From contig JAJKHS010000160.1 of assembly GCA_021154885.1 (NCBI GenBank), positions 1 to 64,000 on the forward strand: a stretch of DNA of 64,000 nt, written 5' to 3'. The position numbers were made by a program, and so were the translations under genes. Below are positions 1 to 7,534 of the stretch, piece by piece. Every line of letters starts with the position of its first letter. The first letter of the stretch is position 1. Below the pieces are notes generated by a model that was not told where the DNA came from, made no database searches, and saw nothing but the letters and a program-made list of their open reading frames with translations. The DNA comes from Thermoanaerobaculum sp. (GTDB lineage: Bacteria > Acidobacteriota > Thermoanaerobaculia > Multivoradales > UBA5704).

Positions 1-53
1 CTCCAAGCCGTTACCCGCGAAAGCCCGAGGCCGCCCCTACTGAGCGCTCCGGC

Positions 54-713
54 CTACCAGAGGCTCCCACTACCTGCGGAGTAGGCCGGTAAACAGATAC
101 TTGTAATCTTGGTATCGATTCCTGAGTAACCAAGAACGACGACATGGTTTTGGAGCAGGAGCTCTTTGAGCAATCGTTTGGCCTTCGGCTTCAAGTAGAA
201 CTCGCTCTCTTCAATCGAGATCACGGGCTCTTCGCCGTCCTCCCGCAGAGAGCCATGAATTTTGTGAATTGGCGGCGATGAAAATCCTTCACACTCGCAG
301 GCTTCCTCTAGCAAGCTATCGAAATTCATTGTGATCGTTGCGTGAACCATTCCTTCCTTCATCAGGTTCGCGAGGCGGCGGTAACCAGGACAATCCCGGC
401 CCTTCACATAACCCAGGTGCTTTCTCAGAATGGCGCGCTTTCGGTCTACCTCTTCGTTCTTCCAATAGTAATCGAGCTCACGTCGAAGAGTATCAAGGTT
501 AGGATTTTCCAACTCCTTTTTACCATGGAGGTCATAGCAAACCCTGCTGAGGAGCTCGTGGAATCCCGGGAGTCCATATTGCATGGAGCAGCCGGCTCCC
601 AGGAGGAAGACGACGCCGGGCCGCCCGTTCGATTTGGTATGATGGAGGAAGCCAGCCAGGAGGTTGAGACTCTGCTGCAACCGGGAAGAATGATGATCGA
701 GAATGGAATCCAT
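54..713 (-). CDS. SIR2-like domain protein, possibly C-terminally truncated
   Basis: Encodes 219 residues with SIR2-family hallmarks: a GAGCS nucleotide-binding loop near residue 40, NFDSLLEEA near 130, IHKIHGS near 150 and VVVLGYSGID near 190. SIR2-like NADases of this kind are common in antiphage defence genes (family knowledge); no partner domain or partner gene is visible. The reading frame ends about 20 residues after the GYSG motif, shorter than usual, so a C-terminal domain may have been lost by frameshift or deletion. GC content is clearly lower than in the neighbours, which suggests transfer. The start ATG sits about 7 bases after a perfect -10 box, so the mRNA may be leaderless. Confidence 0.7.
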   Translation of the reverse strand: MDSILDHHSSRLQQSLNLLAGFLHHTKSNGRPGVVFLLGAGCSMQYGLPGFHELLSRVCYDLHGKKELENPNLDTLRRELDYYWKNEEVDRKRAILRKHLGYVKGRDCPGYRRLANLMKEGMVHATITMNFDSLLEEACECEGFSSPPIHKIHGSLREDGEEPVISIEESEFYLKPKAKRLLKELLLQNHVVVLGYSGIDTKITSICLPAYSAGSGSLW

Positions 714-719
714 AATATC

Positions 720-748
720 AGTATAACAGTTTTCTCATTTGCTGTCAA
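720..748 (-). promoter_or_regulatory. Near-consensus sigma-70 promoter for the SIR2-like gene
   Basis: On the minus strand a perfect TTGACA (743-748) and TATACT (720-725) are separated by exactly 17 bases. The predicted start falls at or very near the ATG at 713, so the transcript would have little or no leader. Such an AT-rich consensus promoter stands out in this GC-rich window. Confidence 0.7.
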
Positions 749-979
749 GCGACTCCGCCTGGCTTTGAGCGTCAACATCATCGATCGCCTCCCGCACGGT
801 CCGGAGGCAGGCCTGAAGGAGTGCCACCTACCCTCGTCATCGTAAGGGGACAACGGTTCATCGTCCACGTTCGACGCGCCGTTGTCCGCGTACGATGGAA
901 ATGCGCCGCGTACGACGGAAAATCGTAAGGGCACGACGGTCCATCGGTCACATCCGATGTGAGATCTGCCCCCGTGGAG

Positions 980-2497
980 CTATCGTCCCCCCCGTAACTG
1001 GGGGATTTCCCGCCGAATCTCCTCCGCCGTCAGCCCCAGCAATCCGGCTCCTGCGATCAAGAGCTCCAGGTCCACCGGATACAGTCGGTTCCGCGCTGGA
1101 TCGGCAAGGCCCGCCAGGTTCCGCGGTGCGATGATCTGCCGAATCTCCTCCTCCTCGAAGCCGGGCTCCTGGAGGCCGGCGAGGACGCGGTCGAGCATCT
1201 TCCGCACTACCGGATCGGTGCTGCCCAGGAAGCCGCTCCAGGCCCAGCCGTCCGCGGGTCCAGGGAGGAGGCGCTGGCTGGCCTCGGCGAAGCTGGCAGC
1301 GGCGAAGTAGAGGAGGGAGCCGGCGGCGAAGCGGTCGAAATCTCCCATCGTGGCGTAGGCCCCGGCGACGAGCTTCTGGATGTGGTCTGCCTCCAGGCTC
1401 AGGAGATCGCCGTAGCGTTGGAGCCCTTGGGGGCCCCGTTCCAGGAGAAAGGCCAGCCGCTCGACGGCGAGCAGACTCCAGGCGATCCCGGTCGAGAACA
1501 AGGGGCTGAGGAAGCAGTAGGCGTGCGGGAGGAGGGCCCAGCCGTCTCCGGCGGCCTGTGCGAGGCGGTGCTGGAGGCGAGGGATCTTGCCGATCGGCCT
1601 GGCGGGGCGGGCCGGAGCGAACTGGTCCCGCAGCGTGGGGTAGCGGGCGAGGAGTTGTTCCCAGGCCTGATCCGGGGTATGAGACGCCAAGGCGGCCCGG
1701 GCGCGGCCTTCCGCGATCACGAAGCCGGCGCTCACCGTGCCGTGGTCGAAGGGGAGGACGTACATCCATCCTTCCTCCAGGATGTGATGGACGGCCGCCT
1801 GCTCGTCGGGATAGGGGCCTTCGGGCAGGACCGCGCCGCCTGCGACCTCGGCAAAGTCGGCTATCCCTTCGAAGTGTCCGAAGATCAGGGTGGTGTGCGG
1901 CTCGGTCTCGACTCGTTCGATGGGGAGGTGCCGGGCCAGGAAGCCGCCGGGGCCGGAGGCGTCGACGATCAGGTCGACGTTGAAGCGGACGTCGCGTCCC
2001 TTGTGCCTGCCGGCGAGGCGCCATGCTCCCTGCGCGGATTCCACGCTGCTCAGCTCCCCCTCTTCCAGGACCTCGGCTCCGGCCCGACCGGCCTCCAGGA
2101 CGAGGTGGTGGTCCACATCCTCCCGCAGCCAGTGGGTGTCCGCGATGGCATCCGAGGGACTGGCCGCCACCAGGAGCCGCCGCTCATTCGATGCGCCGTT
2201 GGAATAGGGCCGGCCGGGAGAGTGGCCGTAGAACGTGAAGCCGCGCTTGAGGCCCCGGCGCAGGTGGGGCAGCCGCTCCCGCCAGCGGCCCCAGGCGGCC
2301 AGGGCGTGGAGGTCCTCCAGGCCGTAGCGTTCGGCGAGCCGCTCCAGGCAGAGGGCGGCGAGGGGCGTGGAGGACTCGCCCAGTGCGAAGCGGGGGTGGC
2401 GATGGCGGTCGAGGAGGAGCACCCGGTGCCCCTGGATCTGGAGGATGCGGGCGAGGATCGATCCCGCGAAGCCCGAGCCGACGATGGCGATCCGCAA
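980..2497 (-). CDS. FAD-dependent oxidoreductase, halogenase-like
   Basis: A 505-residue flavoprotein. The N-terminus has the dinucleotide-binding GSGFAG motif followed by an acidic-end LLLDR strand, then GESSTP near residue 42, a motif seen in flavin-dependent halogenases and related monooxygenases. The segment GWMYVLPFDHG near residue 240 sits where halogenases carry their W-x-W-x-I-P motif but does not match it, so halogenation should not be assumed. No membrane segment is evident. It starts 3 bases after the stop of the radical SAM gene and is the last gene of a minus-strand operon. Substrate unknown. Confidence 0.7.
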   Translation of the reverse strand: MRIAIVGSGFAGSILARILQIQGHRVLLLDRHRHPRFALGESSTPLAALCLERLAERYGLEDLHALAAWGRWRERLPHLRRGLKRGFTFYGHSPGRPYSNGASNERRLLVAASPSDAIADTHWLREDVDHHLVLEAGRAGAEVLEEGELSSVESAQGAWRLAGRHKGRDVRFNVDLIVDASGPGGFLARHLPIERVETEPHTTLIFGHFEGIADFAEVAGGAVLPEGPYPDEQAAVHHILEEGWMYVLPFDHGTVSAGFVIAEGRARAALASHTPDQAWEQLLARYPTLRDQFAPARPARPIGKIPRLQHRLAQAAGDGWALLPHAYCFLSPLFSTGIAWSLLAVERLAFLLERGPQGLQRYGDLLSLEADHIQKLVAGAYATMGDFDRFAAGSLLYFAAASFAEASQRLLPGPADGWAWSGFLGSTDPVVRKMLDRVLAGLQEPGFEEEEIRQIIAPRNLAGLADPARNRLYPVDLELLIAGAGLLGLTAEEIRREIPQLRGGR

Positions 2498-2500
2498 GGT

Positions 2501-3394
2501 TCAATTCCCCTTACAGGTGGTACAGGCGAGGCGCGGCTCAGGCTGGCCAGAGCGGTTCATGCGGTCGAGCCGGGCGAGGCGCGCGTCCGTGCATTCGGCG
2601 CAGCTCGCGAACCGGCGGGCGTCCCACAGATCCGCGGTCACGATTCCCTGCTCCAGAGCGAGACAGAGCTCCAAGGCCTCCTCGAGCTGATCGAGGCGGG
2701 GCGGGGTGAAGTCCCCGGCGTCCCGGAGGGCCTCCATCGCGCCGTTCCCGCCGCGGACCGGAATCAGCGAAACCCGCTCCACGCCCTGCGTGAAAGCGTG
2801 CTCGGCGGAGCGCACAGCCCACTCGACCGCCTCCTCCGGCGGCACGAACGGCGGCGCCACCAGCACGAAGGCCCGCAGCCCGATCCCGGCTCCACGCAGG
2901 GTCGCGGCAGCGCGATCGAAGTCCGCCAGGGTCATCTCCTTGTTGAGGCGGGCGAGGGCCTGGGGGTGAACCGTCTCCAACCCCATGGCCACTTCCAGGG
3001 AGCCGGCCAGGCGCTCCGCAAAGCGCAGGCAGCGGTCGCCGACGAGCCGCGGGTGGCATTCGACGGTGACTCGTGAGAAGGGGGCGACCAGCTCCAGGAT
3101 CTCCGGCTCGTCGTCCGGGGGCACCGCCCGGGGCTCGAAGAAGTTGCTGGCGTTGTAGAGTTTCAGAGCGGCTCTTTCGCGCTCCCGTCCAGCCGCTGCC
3201 AGGGCCTTCCGAATCTGGGAGGGCAGGGCTCCAGGTGGTGTGGCGCCGTCCAGAGTCTGCTGCCAAAGATCGCAGAAGATGCAGGAGAACGGGCACTCGG
3301 CTCCGGCGAGGAAGACGGTGAGAGCCGGCAGGAGGCGGCCGTCCGGCGCGCGCTCCTCCTCCCAGAGGTGGCCCAGTGGCTCCCAGGGATCCAT
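2501..3394 (-). CDS. Radical SAM protein, Elp3-fold type
   Basis: Encodes 297 residues. The cluster motif CPFSCIFC (C-x3-C-x2-C) is at residues 34-41, followed by a radical SAM barrel containing LKLYNASNFFEPR, a signature resembling Elp3-related and RaSEA-like (TIGR01210-type) enzymes. The C-terminus has two further Cys pairs (CAEC near 265, CTTC at 291-294), possible ligands of a second metal site. The ATG at 3394 lies 41 bases after the upstream stop; an in-frame GTG near 3440 would overlap the upstream gene. Neighbours are an asparagine-synthase-like protein and a flavoprotein, suggesting a small biosynthetic or modification pathway. No precursor peptide gene is visible. Confidence 0.75.
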   Translation of the reverse strand: MDPWEPLGHLWEEERAPDGRLLPALTVFLAGAECPFSCIFCDLWQQTLDGATPPGALPSQIRKALAAAGRERERAALKLYNASNFFEPRAVPPDDEPEILELVAPFSRVTVECHPRLVGDRCLRFAERLAGSLEVAMGLETVHPQALARLNKEMTLADFDRAAATLRGAGIGLRAFVLVAPPFVPPEEAVEWAVRSAEHAFTQGVERVSLIPVRGGNGAMEALRDAGDFTPPRLDQLEEALELCLALEQGIVTADLWDARRFASCAECTDARLARLDRMNRSGQPEPRLACTTCKGN

Positions 3395-3435
3395 CGCCCG
3401 CTTGGGAGACCGCAGCGACCGTATCCACTGCGATG

Positions 3436-4770
3436 TCACGGATAGAGGCTCAGCAGGTGGCTCCGGTAGCGCCCGGGGTGGATGCCGAAGCGACTGCGGA
3501 AGGTCTCCCGGGTCGCGGCTCCGTGCTGGAACCGCCGCTTGGGGAAGACCGGGAGGTCGAGCCCCGTCACCCGCCGGACGCCGCGGCTCAGCACCTCGCC
3601 CTTGAGGCGGTAGAGAGCTTCGTGGGAGCCCTGGGCGAGCTCGGCGAAGGGGATGGCCTCGGCCACGGCGATGACCCGCGGTCGGTGGTAGGGGCTGAAC
3701 AGCGAGAAGCCGTGGCGCTTGGCGGGGGCGTAGCCCCGGACGCACCCGCGGCTCAGGCCGCCGCTGTAGGTCAGGGAGTGCTTGATGGCCTCGACTCCCC
3801 AGCCCTCCTGATAGAGCATCCGGTTGTTGACGACGCTGCGGAGGGTGAGTTCGGGATTCTCCTCGATGGGATAATCCTTGAGGTTCTCGTCGCCGCCGTC
3901 GCCGTCGGCCAGGAAGCGCCAGGAGGGGTAGCGCTCCCGGATTCCCTGAAGCAGGGCCAGGCTCATGGCCGCGCACTCCACGTCCAGGGGCTTGTAGTCC
4001 TCGATCGCCGCCACGGCCGCGAAGGGATCGAGCCCGGCGCTGGTCACCTCGACGGCCTCGCCGAACATCGGCAGGCCGGTGCGCTGGAGAAACTCCCGGG
4101 CCTGCTCCAGGTCGTCGCCGGCGCCATCCACGGCGAGAGTGAACGCCTTGAGGCGGGCAGGGCTCCGCCCGGACGCGAGGAGCTCGTGGTAGAGGCAGAG
4201 AAAAAGCGCGCCGCTGTCGATGCCGCCGGAGAAGAGGACGCCGAGGGGCTCCCTCTCGGGCACGGCGGCGAGCCACAGGCGGACCTCCTCGCAGAGGGCG
4301 CGGACGTAGGCCTCGCCGATCGCGTCGAGGTCCGGCGGCAGGACGCCCCGGGGCGGATCGAAGAAGCGCCGGTAGGCCGGATTGGGGTCGGGGCAGCCCA
4401 CGAGCTGGATCTCGGTGACGTGATGGGCCGGGACCATGCGGGTGTAGGAGGGATGGAACTGGTCGCCGTGCCCCTCCCGCTCCAGCGCGTCGCGCAGGGT
4501 GTCGATACGATCGGCCACCACCAGCAGGGGGCCGTCGGACTCCTTGGCGAGGAAGTAGCGCAGGGGCCGGTCGAGGCTGCGGGCGAGGCAGACTCGCTGA
4601 GGATTGCCGGCATCTCGGGCAAGTAGAGCGAAAGAGCCCTGGATCCGGAGCACCTCGCGCGGGTCGTGCGACAGCAGGAGGCGGCGGGCGTCCGCCACGG
4701 ACAGATTGAGGATCTGCTGATCCTCGTCGGACACCAGGTTGAGGACGCGGGCGAGGGTCTGGCGTTGCAA
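3436..4770 (-). CDS. Asparagine synthase-like protein lacking the glutaminase cysteine
   Basis: Encodes 444 residues. The synthase half carries the PP-loop motif LFSGGIDSG near residue 180 and a second acidic loop (ADGDGGDEN near 288), as in AsnB and beta-lactam synthetase. The N-terminal part has traces of the Ntn glutaminase fold, but the protein begins MQRQ instead of having Cys at position 2, so glutamine hydrolysis is unlikely. It may adenylate a carboxylate and use ammonia or another amine (inference). The start is TTG with AGGAG about 8 bases upstream. It lies 20 bases downstream of the DedA-rhodanese gene. Confidence 0.75.
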   Translation of the reverse strand: MQRQTLARVLNLVSDEDQQILNLSVADARRLLLSHDPREVLRIQGSFALLARDAGNPQRVCLARSLDRPLRYFLAKESDGPLLVVADRIDTLRDALEREGHGDQFHPSYTRMVPAHHVTEIQLVGCPDPNPAYRRFFDPPRGVLPPDLDAIGEAYVRALCEEVRLWLAAVPEREPLGVLFSGGIDSGALFLCLYHELLASGRSPARLKAFTLAVDGAGDDLEQAREFLQRTGLPMFGEAVEVTSAGLDPFAAVAAIEDYKPLDVECAAMSLALLQGIRERYPSWRFLADGDGGDENLKDYPIEENPELTLRSVVNNRMLYQEGWGVEAIKHSLTYSGGLSRGCVRGYAPAKRHGFSLFSPYHRPRVIAVAEAIPFAELAQGSHEALYRLKGEVLSRGVRRVTGLDLPVFPKRRFQHGAATRETFRSRFGIHPGRYRSHLLSLYP

Positions 4771-4790
4771 GATCGGCTCCTTGTTTCTCT

Positions 4791-5759
4791 TTATCGCGGC
4801 CGGCGGATGGCGACGAGCGTTTCGTCTTCGAGCAGGTAGCCCTTCTCCGCCCAGCCGTCGAGCCCGCCTTCAAGCGGCCGGACCCGGGTGAATCCTCGTT
4901 CCATCAGAGCGCGAGCCACACGGGCCGCGGAGGCTTCGTTCGGTCAGGCACAGTAGAGGACGATCTCGCGGTCCCGCGGCAACTCGGGCAGCTTCGAGTC
5001 GACCTCGTCGAAAGTCATGTGCAGGGCGCCCGGAATGCGCCGCGGATCGTGGAGGTGGGCGGAATGGCTGCGCACGTCCACGAGGACCGGCGCCTCGCCC
5101 GCGTCCAGCAGGCGCTTGAGCTCGTCCGCGGAGATGCGGGCCAGCTTCAGCAGCTTGCGCACCCGCGTGCGCTGCCACCACTTGGCTGCGATCACCAGCA
5201 GCAGCCCCACGGCGAGCACCACCAGCGCCCAGAAGCCCAGATCTCCCAGGTAGCCGAGGACCTGGTCGACGGCATGGTGGAAGAGGCGGCCCAGCAGCAC
5301 GCCGGAGCCGAGCCAGAGGAGGCTGCCGAAGCCGTCCCACAGCAGGAAGGCCCCGAGGGTCTTGCCCATGGCTCCGGCGAGGGGTGGTGCCACGGTGCTG
5401 TAACCGGGAATGAACTTGGCATAGAGCAGGGAGGGCAGGCCGGCCCGCTCGAACATGTCCTCGGTGCCGCGCACGCAGGAATCGGGGGAGAGCGAGAGCC
5501 GGCAGATGGTCTTCAACACCCGGTGCCCCTGCCAGCGGCCGAGAAGGAACCAGATCGTGTCCGCCGCCACCGAGGCCACCAGGGCGACGCCGAGCAGGGC
5601 GGGCAGGTTCATTTGCCCCCGGGCCGCGAGGGCCCCGGAGACGATCAGCGTCGGCAGGGCCGGGATGGGAGCCCCGATCTGCTCCAGGAAGACGTTGGCG
5701 AAGACGACCAGCAGGCCGTAGCGGACGAGGTCGGCGATCAGGCTCTCCATGCGCGGCAT
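4791..5759 (-). CDS. DedA-family membrane protein fused to rhodanese domain, probable selenoprotein (UGA at 4944-4946)
   Basis: The first ~200 residues are a DedA/SNARE-associated membrane domain with several hydrophobic helices and the PGYSTVAPPLAGAMG motif. A rhodanese domain follows (residues ~215-322). The frame meets UGA at codon 272 in the context LYCA-UGA-PNEAS, then continues without interruption through a typical rhodanese end (VRPLEGGLDGWAEKGY) to TAA at 4791. From memory, DedA-rhodanese homologues carry CxCPNEAS here, so UGA replaces the second Cys of the active-site loop, two residues after the Cys aligning with the rhodanese nucleophile. Read conventionally it would be a 271-residue product lacking the end of the domain. 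The ATG at 5759 is preceded by AGAGGA. It heads the operon with the asnB-like gene. Confidence 0.75.
4911..4928 (-). promoter_or_regulatory. Candidate bacterial SECIS-like hairpin
   Basis: Directly downstream of the in-frame UGA the RNA can form GCGGCC-CGUGU-GGC(U)CGC, a 6-bp stem with one bulged U. The 5-base apical loop begins 22 bases after UGA and has G at its second position. Bacterial SECIS elements are small hairpins at about this distance with a guanine early in the loop (established knowledge). The fold was judged by eye only. Confidence 0.45.
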
Positions 5760-5773
5760 TCTATCCTCTGCTC

Positions 5774-5804
5774 TTGACAGCCCGCTGTGCTCCTGCGGTA
5801 AGCT
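5774..5804 (+). promoter_or_regulatory. Putative sigma-70 promoter of the aro-his-trp supraoperon
   Basis: TTGACA at 5774-5779 is a perfect -35 box. A weak TAAGCT lies 19 bases on (5799-5804), or GTAAGC with an 18-base spacer. The start would lie near 5811, about 18 bases before the leader ORF. It diverges from the DedA-rhodanese gene, whose start is at 5759. Confidence 0.5.
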
Positions 5805-5828
5805 CCACGACTGATCGGTAACCTGACG

Positions 5829-5909
5829 ATGCTTAACCAAGCCCAACTCCGCTCCGCAATCTCCGCCGCCTGGGCTTGGCGTACGCATCATCATCACGCC
5901 GTGAGCTGA
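5829..5909 (+). CDS. Leader peptide with Trp and His codon runs (his-trp attenuator)
   Basis: A 26-codon ORF, ATG 5829 to TGA 5907-5909. Residues 15-17 are Trp-Ala-Trp (5871-5879) and residues 20-23 are four consecutive His codons (5886-5897: CAT CAT CAT CAC). Trp and His are the end products of the operon that follows, so this is the expected design of a ribosome-mediated attenuator leader, here apparently for two amino acids at once. The C-terminal residues after the His run are Ala-Val-Ser. No strong Shine-Dalgarno is visible before the ATG, which is the weakest point. Single-signal trp or his leaders are well known; the combined one is the observation. Confidence 0.8.
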   Translation: MLNQAQLRSAISAAWAWRTHHHHAVS

Positions 5910-5990
5910 GCCGGGCACGCTGTCCCGGCCGCACGGACCCGGGACGAGAGAGACCGCCTGACGCTTGACGTCAACCTCCTTCCGGGTCCG
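5910..5990 (+). promoter_or_regulatory. Attenuator RNA: alternating segments 1:2, 2:3, 3:4
   Basis: Four short complementary segments follow the leader stop. Segment 1 GCCGGG (5910-5915) pairs with segment 2 CCCGGC (5924-5929). Segment 2, as GTCCCGG (5922-5928), can instead pair with segment 3 CCGGGAC (5939-5945). Segment 3, as CGGACCCGG (5934-5942), pairs over 9 bp with segment 4 CCGGGTCCG (5982-5990), which lies in the loop and inner arms of the terminator hairpin. A ribosome stalled on Trp or His codons leaves 1:2 free to form, releasing 3 to pair with 4. A ribosome reaching the stop codon would cover segment 1, allowing 2:3 and then the terminator. The pairings are seen; the mechanism is inferred. 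Confidence 0.65.
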
Positions 5991-6004
5991 GAAGGAGGTT
6001 TCGT
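5973..6004 (+). terminator. Attenuator terminator hairpin that also sequesters the aroDE ribosome binding site
   Basis: A perfect 11-bp stem AACCTCCTTCC (5973-5983) / GGAAGGAGGTT (5990-6000) with a 6-base loop, followed by the interrupted U tract TCGTTT. The 3' arm contains GGAAGGAGG, the Shine-Dalgarno of aroDE, ending 6 bases before its TTG start at 6005. The hairpin can therefore act by transcription termination, by blocking translation initiation, or both. Confidence 0.75.
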
Positions 6005-7534
6005 TTGGAGACGTCCCCCGCAGATACGACTCGCGCCACGCTGGTCGCGACCGTCACGACGGTGCCCGAGGGAGGGCTCGCGAGCCTCGCCTCCGGCCTC
6101 GGTGGGCTCGGTGGCCTCGACGGTGTCGACTGGCTGGAGGTGCGGGCCGACCTGGTGGGGGACCTCGATCCCGCCGCTCTCCGCTTCTTCCCGGGGAGGC
6201 TCCTCTATACCCTGCGCAGCCGCGCCGAGGGCGGCGCCTTCGAGGGCTCGGCCGAGCGGCGCAAACGGCGGCTGATCGAGGCGGCATCCCGCTACGACCT
6301 GGTGGACCTCGAGGCGGTGCGCGATCTGTCGCCGGAGGTGCTGAAGGCCGTGCCGGCCGAGCGCCGGGTCCTCTCCTGGCACGGTCCGGCCGCCGACCTC
6401 GACGGCCTGAAGGCCACCTTCGAACGCATGGCGGTCGTCCCCGCCCTGCTCTACAAGCTGGTGCCCACGGCCACGCAGCCGGGTGAGGAGGTGCCGGCAT
6501 TGCAGCTCCTGCGGTCGCTGGGCCGCCGCGACGTCATCGCCTTCGCCACCGGCGCGGGCGGCGCTTGGACTCGGTTCGTCGCGCCGCGCCTGGGAGCGCC
6601 GGTGGTCTACGGCGCCCTGGGCGAGGTCCCCGGTGCGCCGGGCCAGCTCTCCATCGAGCGCCTGCGCGCCGATTACGGCCTGCCGGACCTGCCGCCGGCC
6701 GCGGCCCTGTTCGGCATCGTCGGTCACCCCGTCGCCCATTCCCTGTCGCCCCGCATCCACAACACGGCCTATCGCGCTCTGGGGCTCCCGGCCCTGTATC
6801 TACCCTTCGACACCGAAGCCTTCGGCGACTTCTGGCTGGAGGTGGTGGAGAACGGCGCGCTGGAGACCCTGGGCTTTCCCATCCGGGGCCTGTCGGTGAC
6901 CACGCCGTTCAAGGAGGCGGCCCTGGCCGTGGCCGGTGCGGAGAGCCCGCTCGCCGGCCTGATCGGCGCCGCCAACACGCTGGTATGGAACCATGGGGTG
7001 TGGGAGGCCGAGGCGACCGATCCCGACGGCGTCGTCCTCCCCCTCCGCGACCGCGGCATCGCCATCGACGGTCTCGAGGCCGCCGTGGTGGGAGCCGGCG
7101 GCGCGGGACGGTCCGCGGCCGAGGGGCTCAAGAAGGCCGGGGCGCGGGTGACGATCTGCAACCGCGATCTCGAGCGCGGCCGGGCCGCCGCCGAGCGGCT
7201 GAAAATCCCGTTCCTCCCTCTCGCCGAGCTCGATCCCTCTCGTTTCGGTCTGCTGGTCAACGCCACGTCCCTGGGCCGCGGCGTGGGCGATCCCCTGCCC
7301 TTCGACGCCGGCCGGTTGCGGCCCGGCGCGGTGGTGATCGATCTCGTCTATCTGCTCGACCGGCCGACGCGCCTCCTTGCCGAGGCGGCGGCCGGGGGCG
7401 CGGTGGCCGTCGACGGCCGGGAGGTGCTGATCGACCAGGCCCGGGGACAGTTCCGGCTGATGACCGGCCGGGACCTGCCGCTGGACCTCGCCCGCCGGGC
7501 GGCCGGCCTGGAGATCGCGGAGACCATGCCATGA
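6005..7534 (+). CDS. aroDE: Bifunctional 3-dehydroquinate dehydratase / shikimate dehydrogenase
   Basis: Encodes 509 residues combining two consecutive steps of the shikimate pathway. Residues ~15-215 are a type I dehydroquinase with the Schiff-base Lys in LLYKLVPTA and the catalytic His in LSWHGP. Residues ~228-505 are shikimate dehydrogenase with GHPVAHSLSPRIHN (substrate) and GAGGAGRSA (NADP). AroD-AroE fusions are known from plants and some bacteria. The start is TTG at 6005, fixed by the strong SD GGAAGGAGG buried in the attenuator hairpin. It supplies chorismate precursor for the downstream trp genes and overlaps hisZ by 4 bases. Confidence 0.93.
   Translation: METSPADTTRATLVATVTTVPEGGLASLASGLGGLGGLDGVDWLEVRADLVGDLDPAALRFFPGRLLYTLRSRAEGGAFEGSAERRKRRLIEAASRYDLVDLEAVRDLSPEVLKAVPAERRVLSWHGPAADLDGLKATFERMAVVPALLYKLVPTATQPGEEVPALQLLRSLGRRDVIAFATGAGGAWTRFVAPRLGAPVVYGALGEVPGAPGQLSIERLRADYGLPDLPPAAALFGIVGHPVAHSLSPRIHNTAYRALGLPALYLPFDTEAFGDFWLEVVENGALETLGFPIRGLSVTTPFKEAALAVAGAESPLAGLIGAANTLVWNHGVWEAEATDPDGVVLPLRDRGIAIDGLEAAVVGAGGAGRSAAEGLKKAGARVTICNRDLERGRAAAERLKIPFLPLAELDPSRFGLLVNATSLGRGVGDPLPFDAGRLRPGAVVIDLVYLLDRPTRLLAEAAAGGAVAVDGREVLIDQARGQFRLMTGRDLPLDLARRAAGLEIAETMP

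Noticed and set aside
714-979. A gene between the SIR2-like and flavoprotein genes
   Set aside because: Only the SIR2 promoter and a few imperfect CGTACGA(T/C)GGAAA repeats are seen; open frames there have no coding features.
4944-4946. UGA as an ordinary stop or simple pseudogene
   Set aside because: Cannot be excluded, but the downstream frame stays intact to the normal end of the rhodanese domain and UGA falls in the active-site loop, which makes recoding more likely.
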